The translations under genes were made by a program, and so were the position numbers. Positions 5,738 to 9,067 of a stretch of 9,067 nucleotides of DNA are shown one piece after another. Positions within the stretch are counted from its first letter, which is position 1. Every line of letters begins with the position of its first letter. The notes under the pieces were generated by a model that saw only the letters and a program-made list of their open reading frames with translations, did no database searches and was not told the DNA's origin. Origin of the DNA: Bacillota bacterium (GTDB lineage Bacteria > Bacillota > Desulfotomaculia > Desulfotomaculales > JAJYZD01); NCBI GenBank assembly GCA_021800315.1, contig JAJYZD010000153.1:1-9067 (forward strand). The letters run 5' to 3'.

Positions 5738-6646
5738 TTATTGAGCATGGCCCTGCACCGGAGTCACCTGCACCGTCACCGCGACTTTGTTCGGGGACAC
5801 CCGGCCGACTCCGGCCGGCAGCACCAGCGGCACTTCCTCCACGAGATCGTGGGTGTAATTGCCCAGGGAAACCGGCAGGGTGTTGATGAAGGTTACGCCG
5901 GCCAGTTGCTGCGGGCTCCCGTAAAGCGTAACCGTAGCCGGATTGGCCTTGATGCCGCCGATCTGGTATCCGGAGGCCGGCGCGCCCTGAACCTGGACCA
6001 CCACCGGCACCGATTTGACCGGTGACTCCTGGACCACCGGCACCCGGACCTCGACCTGGTCAGGCGTGACGGTGATGCCGCCGCCGGACAACTCCACCGG
6101 CAGACGCTCGTCCAGGGGCTTCCCGGTCCCGGCCAGGTCCACCGTAACCGGAACGGAGGACAGGGCGGCCAGGACGGAAGCCGGTCCCCGCACGTCCACC
6201 AGGGCCGGGTCCACCACCGGCGTTCCGGCCCGGTAGCCGGCCGAAGCAACGCCCTGCACCTTAACCCGCACCGGCAGCCGCTCTTGCGCGAGACGGTCGA
6301 CGCTCACCGTCACCTGGGCCGGAATGACCTGGACCACCTTGACCCCGAAGGGGCTGGAAACCTGTACCGGCAGCACATCGGTACCCTGTTTGGCCCCGGA
6401 CAGGTCCACCACGGCGGAAAAGGCCTGGTCCGGGAACAGGTTGAGGTCGATCTGACCCTGAATACGGACATCGACCCGCTTCGGCAAGCCGGTAGCCACC
6501 AGGGAGGGCGGGAGCCCCACCGGGCGCAAAGCGACCGTGACACTCCGTTCCGGGGCGGCCTGGACGCCGGTGACGTAGACCCAGAGCAGCACAGCCATGA
6601 ACAGCGAGCCCAGCATGATCCAGTAGTCATCACGCCTTGCCTTCAT
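5738..6646 (-). CDS. ybbR: YbbR/CdaR-family membrane-anchored protein
   Basis: This 302-residue protein has one N-terminal membrane segment (about residues 9-28, after the basic MKARRDD) and an extracytoplasmic region. That region holds about three YbbR repeats, roughly 32-132, 133-220 and 221-300. Matching elements are visible, such as AGYRAGTPVVDPALVDVRGP and SGYQIGGIKANPATVTLYGS. In Firmicutes this family includes CdaR, which controls the cyclic-di-AMP synthase CdaA at the membrane; CdaR itself usually has four repeats. The start is ATG 6646, with GGAGG at 6654-6658 and a 7-nt spacer. It is the first gene of a transcript with the hydrolase and transketolase. The usual neighbours cdaA (before) and glmM (after) are absent, so it may be a second copy or a relocated gene. 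Confidence 0.88.
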   Translation of the reverse strand: MKARRDDYWIMLGSLFMAVLLWVYVTGVQAAPERSVTVALRPVGLPPSLVATGLPKRVDVRIQGQIDLNLFPDQAFSAVVDLSGAKQGTDVLPVQVSSPFGVKVVQVIPAQVTVSVDRLAQERLPVRVKVQGVASAGYRAGTPVVDPALVDVRGPASVLAALSSVPVTVDLAGTGKPLDERLPVELSGGGITVTPDQVEVRVPVVQESPVKSVPVVVQVQGAPASGYQIGGIKANPATVTLYGSPQQLAGVTFINTLPVSLGNYTHDLVEEVPLVLPAGVGRVSPNKVAVTVQVTPVQGHAQ

Positions 6647-6664
6647 AATTGATCCTCCATGGAT

Positions 6665-6677
6665 CCGCTACAAGCGG
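6665..6677 (-). other. Small hairpin in the ybbR leader
   Basis: CCGCT-TGT-AGCGG (5-bp stem) lies between the predicted transcription start and the ribosome binding site. It could slow initiation or stabilise the leader. It is weak evidence on its own. Confidence 0.25.
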
Positions 6678-6689
6678 GCCTCCGCCAGG

Positions 6690-6698
6690 ATTATATCA
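6690..6698 (-). promoter_or_regulatory. Extended -10 promoter for the ybbR operon
   Basis: The minus strand reads TGATATAAT: a perfect TATAAT (6690-6695) with the extended -10 TG (6697-6698). No TTGACA-like hexamer is found 15-19 nt further upstream, which fits extended -10 promoters. The predicted start near 6683 leaves a leader of about 37 nt before ATG 6646. Confidence 0.65.
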
Positions 6699-6749
6699 TC
6701 AAACGGGCGAAACCGCTACCGGAGAACGCCGGACATTCCCGGTGCATGG

Positions 6750-6774
6750 GAAAAGCCGCCGGCGGACGGCGGCT
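6750..6774 (-). terminator. Intrinsic terminator after the flavoprotein gene
   Basis: On the minus strand AGCCGCCG and CGGCGGCT form a perfect 8-bp GC-rich stem with a 5-nt loop (TCCGC), followed by TTTTCCC. It starts 22 nt after the flavoprotein stop and separates that gene from the ybbR operon promoter. Confidence 0.75.
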
Positions 6775-6796
6775 CACGGTATGGCCGGCGATGGAT

Positions 6797-8728
6797 CTAA
6801 GCCGGGTCGGCCAGGGACTCCGGGAGGGCCCCGTCCCCGGAACCGTTGACCAGGACCAGGTTGGCCCCGTCCCAACCCACCTGCTCCAGGGTGTACCTGA
6901 TGGCGGCCATCCTGACGGCCAGGGTATCCCGGCAGTTGTTGACACACCGGTCCTCCCCGCAGGTGAAAACCAGGATCTTTTGGGCCCCCTGCTCCAGTGC
7001 CTTAAGGACCGTCAGAACGTCGAGCGCCCCCGCCGAAGGCAGGAGTGCCAGGCTGAAGCCGGACTTTCCGGCCAGCCACTGCCGCACCTGGAAGCGGCTC
7101 TTCTCGCAGGCCAACACGGCGGTGGCTCCGTCGCCCTCCCAGGTGACCGGCGGCTTGACCAGGGAAATGGCGCCGGCCGGGCAGTTGACGGCGCAGATGC
7201 CGCAGGCCTGGCACTCCTCCGGTTCAATGACGGCCACTTTCCCGACCTTGGGCACCCCGAACGGACATACCCGCGCGCAGGTCAGGCAGGCCATGCACTT
7301 GTTCCGGTTGACCTGCGCCCCCAACCCGCACCCCATGCAGCGGCCGCTCTCCAGGGCCGCGACAGCCTCCGGGTACCCCAGTTCCACGGGGGCGCGACCC
7401 TCGGCCAACCGCTCGGCCACGCTACGCATCGGCATGCCCTGGCGGGATACGGATGTGATCAACGGTATCTCCCGTTCCGGCAGCGGGCCGATCTGTTCCG
7501 GCTCCGGCCGGATCTGGGCCGGCCGGCCCTGGAGATAGGCCATCACCCGCTCCCCGGCCGCCAGGCCGCCGGCCACGGCGTTGATGGCGGCTCCGGGCCC
7601 CCGGGCCGCTTCGCCGCAAATGAAGACGCCCGGCTCCGACAGCATCATGCTTTCCCCTTCGCTGACCGGACCCCGGGGGCCCATGGCGATTCCGCTGTCA
7701 TCCAGGAAGGAAAAGTCGCCCCCCTGGCCTATAGCCACGATTATGTCGTCGCACGAAAAAGTGAGGGCCACTTCCGGCGCCAGGCGGGGATCGAAGCGCC
7801 CTTGTTCGTTGAAAAGGGACAGCACTTTCTTGAAGGAGATGGCGAGTTCATTGCCCTGATCGCCAATTTCCCAGGGACCGTAGCCCGGGTGAATGGTTAT
7901 TCCCTCCTCCTGCGCTTCCTCGATTTCCCATACATGGGCCGGTATCTTACCTTCCGGTTCCAGACAGAGCACGGTGACCTCGGCGGCTCCGTACCGCCGG
8001 GCGGTCCGGGCCGCGTCCATGGCCACGTCGCCCCCGCCGATCACCACCACCCGGGAGCCGAGGCACATTTCCGCGCCGCGGGCGGCCTGCTCCAGGAAAC
8101 ACAGGGCCGTGACCACCTTCGGGTGCTCCACCCCGGGAACGCTGCACAGCCGTCCGGTGGGGAGACCCGTGGCGATCACCACGGCATCGTAATCCCGGCG
8201 GAGTTCGTCGAAAGGTTTGTCCGGGCCGATCTCCACCCCGCAAACTATTTCCACGCCGGCCTCCCTGATCAGGTCGACGTCCCGCTCCAAGACCTCGCGC
8301 GGCAGGCGGTAAACGGGCAGGGCCGCCGCCAACTGGCCGCCGGGGCTTTCCTGCCGCTCCCAGACGGTTACCCGGAACCCCCGCCGGGCCAGGAACCAGG
8401 CACAGGCCAGCCCGGCCGGACCGGCCCCCAGCACAGCCACCTTCCGGTCCACCGGCGCCGCGGCCGCGCTGTCGACCGGCTCCCCGGCGTTCTCGATGGC
8501 GAAACGCTTCAAGCACCTGATGCTCACCGCATTGTCCACGGCGGCCCGCCGGCAGCGGTCCTCGCACGGGTGGGGGCAGACCCATCCGCATACGGAGGCA
8601 AAGGGGTTGGTGTCCCTGATCAGACGCACCGCCCGGACGTAATCACCCCTTGTAATCGCGTTCACATAGCCCGGTACATCCGTATTTACCGGACAGGCAC
8701 CGGCACATGGAGCAATTTTTGTCACCAC
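6797..8728 (-). CDS. GltD-like Fe-S flavoprotein fused to ferredoxin and FlpD-like domains
   Basis: This is a 643-residue cytoplasmic electron-transfer protein. Residues 1-80 are a GltD/dihydropyrimidine-dehydrogenase type Fe-S domain, with cysteines at 8, 12, 47, 51, 55 and 59. Residues 95-400 are the pyridine-nucleotide oxidoreductase core: FAD loop GAGPAG at 101-106, NAD(P) loop GGGDVAMD at 231-238, and VFICGEAARGPGAAINAVAG for the second FAD contact. A 2[4Fe-4S] ferredoxin module follows, with Cys478/481/484/488 and Cys506/509/512/516 and an extra CMGC at 464-467. Residues about 535-630 resemble the FlpD/MvhD domain that links hydrogenase or formate dehydrogenase to heterodisulfide-reductase-like flavoproteins (GAQKILVFTCGEDRCVNNC, Cys590/595/599), though diverged. 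It probably passes electrons from NAD(P)H to an Fe-S partner, or the reverse. The start is GTG 8728 or the next GTG; the ribosome binding site is weak. No partner subunit is adjacent, and the gene has its own promoter and terminator. Confidence 0.88.
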   Translation of the reverse strand: MVTKIAPCAGACPVNTDVPGYVNAITRGDYVRAVRLIRDTNPFASVCGWVCPHPCEDRCRRAAVDNAVSIRCLKRFAIENAGEPVDSAAAAPVDRKVAVLGAGPAGLACAWFLARRGFRVTVWERQESPGGQLAAALPVYRLPREVLERDVDLIREAGVEIVCGVEIGPDKPFDELRRDYDAVVIATGLPTGRLCSVPGVEHPKVVTALCFLEQAARGAEMCLGSRVVVIGGGDVAMDAARTARRYGAAEVTVLCLEPEGKIPAHVWEIEEAQEEGITIHPGYGPWEIGDQGNELAISFKKVLSLFNEQGRFDPRLAPEVALTFSCDDIIVAIGQGGDFSFLDDSGIAMGPRGPVSEGESMMLSEPGVFICGEAARGPGAAINAVAGGLAAGERVMAYLQGRPAQIRPEPEQIGPLPEREIPLITSVSRQGMPMRSVAERLAEGRAPVELGYPEAVAALESGRCMGCGLGAQVNRNKCMACLTCARVCPFGVPKVGKVAVIEPEECQACGICAVNCPAGAISLVKPPVTWEGDGATAVLACEKSRFQVRQWLAGKSGFSLALLPSAGALDVLTVLKALEQGAQKILVFTCGEDRCVNNCRDTLAVRMAAIRYTLEQVGWDGANLVLVNGSGDGALPESLADPA

Positions 8729-8790
8729 TTACACCACTACTCTATAACATTTTTGCTGATTTTACAGAAACCGAAATCCAACCGGCCAAC

Positions 8791-8805
8791 TAGTGATAAA
8801 CACTA
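8791..8805. promoter_or_regulatory. Operator-like palindrome over the flavoprotein start site
   Basis: TAGTGATAAACACTA has perfect 5-bp arms (TAGTG/CACTA) with 5 nt between, and is framed by CTAG on both sides (8790-8793 and 8806-8809). It begins 4 nt after the -10 box on the minus strand, covering the predicted start near 8803, the position expected for a repressor site. A related AGTAGTG-T-TA sequence lies about 66 nt further down, near the GTG start. The regulator is not identified. Confidence 0.5.
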
Positions 8806-8809
8806 CTAG

Positions 8810-8839
8810 ATCATACGGCAACGCCTGTTTGTTTGTCAA
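8810..8839 (-). promoter_or_regulatory. Sigma-A promoter for the flavoprotein gene
   Basis: On the minus strand TTGACA (8834-8839) is followed by an 18-nt spacer and TATGAT (8810-8815). The -35 is perfect and the -10 has one mismatch. The predicted start near 8803 gives a leader of about 75 nt before GTG 8728. Confidence 0.75.
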
Positions 8840-8873
8840 GAGTGACCCATGGCATTGCCGGAATCTGTTTCCA

Positions 8874-8897
8874 GAAAAGGGAGCCGCCCGAAGGCGG
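8874..8897 (-). terminator. Stem-loop terminator for a gene beyond the right edge
   Basis: On the minus strand CCGCC-TTCG-GGCGG, a stable C(UUCG)G tetraloop hairpin, is followed by CTCCCTTTTCT. The stem is only 5 bp and the T-run starts 5 nt after it, so efficiency may be modest. It lies just upstream of the flavoprotein promoter and would insulate it. Confidence 0.5.
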
Positions 8898-9067
8898 ATC
8901 ATCCTACCGGGCAAAGGTGACGGACCGTTCCGGCGGAGATCACAGGCAACCCGTCATTCGGAAATTTTCGGATGCTCGCCACTGGGTCCCGCCGCGCTCC
9001 TTCCCGCCTTGGGGACATGCCCCCGCCGGGGCCGGATCCGACTGCCGTCCGTTGGACCTCCGGTGCG
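8898..9067. other. Unassigned right end
   Basis: All six frames are short or cut by the window edge and none shows a motif I recognise. On the minus strand one frame stays open from the edge for 57 codons to a TGA near 8900. This could be the C-terminus of an upstream gene that uses the terminator at 8874-8897, but its composition is not convincing. Confidence 0.35.

Noticed and set aside
6659..8809. 716-codon open frame on the plus strand opposite the flavoprotein
   Set aside because: It overlaps the flavoprotein, its terminator and its promoter. It shows no domain and its composition is that of an antisense frame of GC-rich DNA.
8920..9000. GCCACTG string suggesting a cobalamin riboswitch
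   Set aside because: The other conserved blocks (B12 box and the GGGAA element in the right order and strand) are missing, and no B12-related gene follows.

Overview
This is a GC-rich bacterial window in which every intact gene lies on the minus strand. Several traits suggest an anaerobic, possibly thermophilic, spore-former-type Firmicute (Peptococcaceae/Desulfotomaculum-like). These are a YbbR/CdaR protein, an IDEAL-like small protein, frequent TTG/GTG starts with strong purine-rich ribosome binding sites, a sigma-28/SigD-type promoter, and a GltD-like flavoprotein fused to ferredoxin and FlpD-like domains. The taxonomic placement is inference; there is no marker gene.

Layout from left to right. 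(1) 7-291 (-): a small IDEAL-like protein. (2) 403 to about 807 (+): a decayed flavoprotein of the SdhA/FrdA/NadB type, with two compensating frameshifts and most of its C-terminus lost. An A/T-rich gap follows that carries a perfect 12-bp inverted repeat. (3) 1078-2280 (-): a soluble methyl-accepting chemotaxis protein with a C-terminal zinc-binding CZB domain, behind a good SigD-type promoter. It is interrupted by one in-frame TAG followed directly by ATG. (4) About 2400-2929: roughly 530 bases with no convincing intact gene, holding three stem-loops and a possible Asp-box (BNR) protein relic. (5) 2930-6646 (-): a probable operon ybbR, alpha/beta hydrolase, transketolase. It starts at an extended -10 promoter and has short gaps of 21 and 33 nt. 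(6) 6797-8728 (-): a 643-residue iron-sulfur flavoprotein with its own terminator, a near-consensus sigma-A promoter, and a palindrome over the predicted transcription start. (7) 8840-9067: a stem-loop terminator for a gene beyond the right edge, and otherwise unassigned sequence.

How the genes relate. The ybbR operon joins a membrane-anchored protein of the cyclic-di-AMP synthase control family to a general hydrolase and a central-carbon enzyme; the usual partners cdaA and glmM are not here. The flavoprotein is separately controlled and should move electrons between NAD(P)H, FAD and several [4Fe-4S] clusters, but its partner subunits are not in the window. The left third shows active gene decay: a frameshifted flavoprotein, a chemoreceptor with a nonsense codon, and a possible relic. 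I see no CRISPR array, insertion sequence, tRNA or rRNA, and no clear case for a wholly new system. The most unusual items are the flavoprotein with its operator-like site and the TAG-ATG chemoreceptor.
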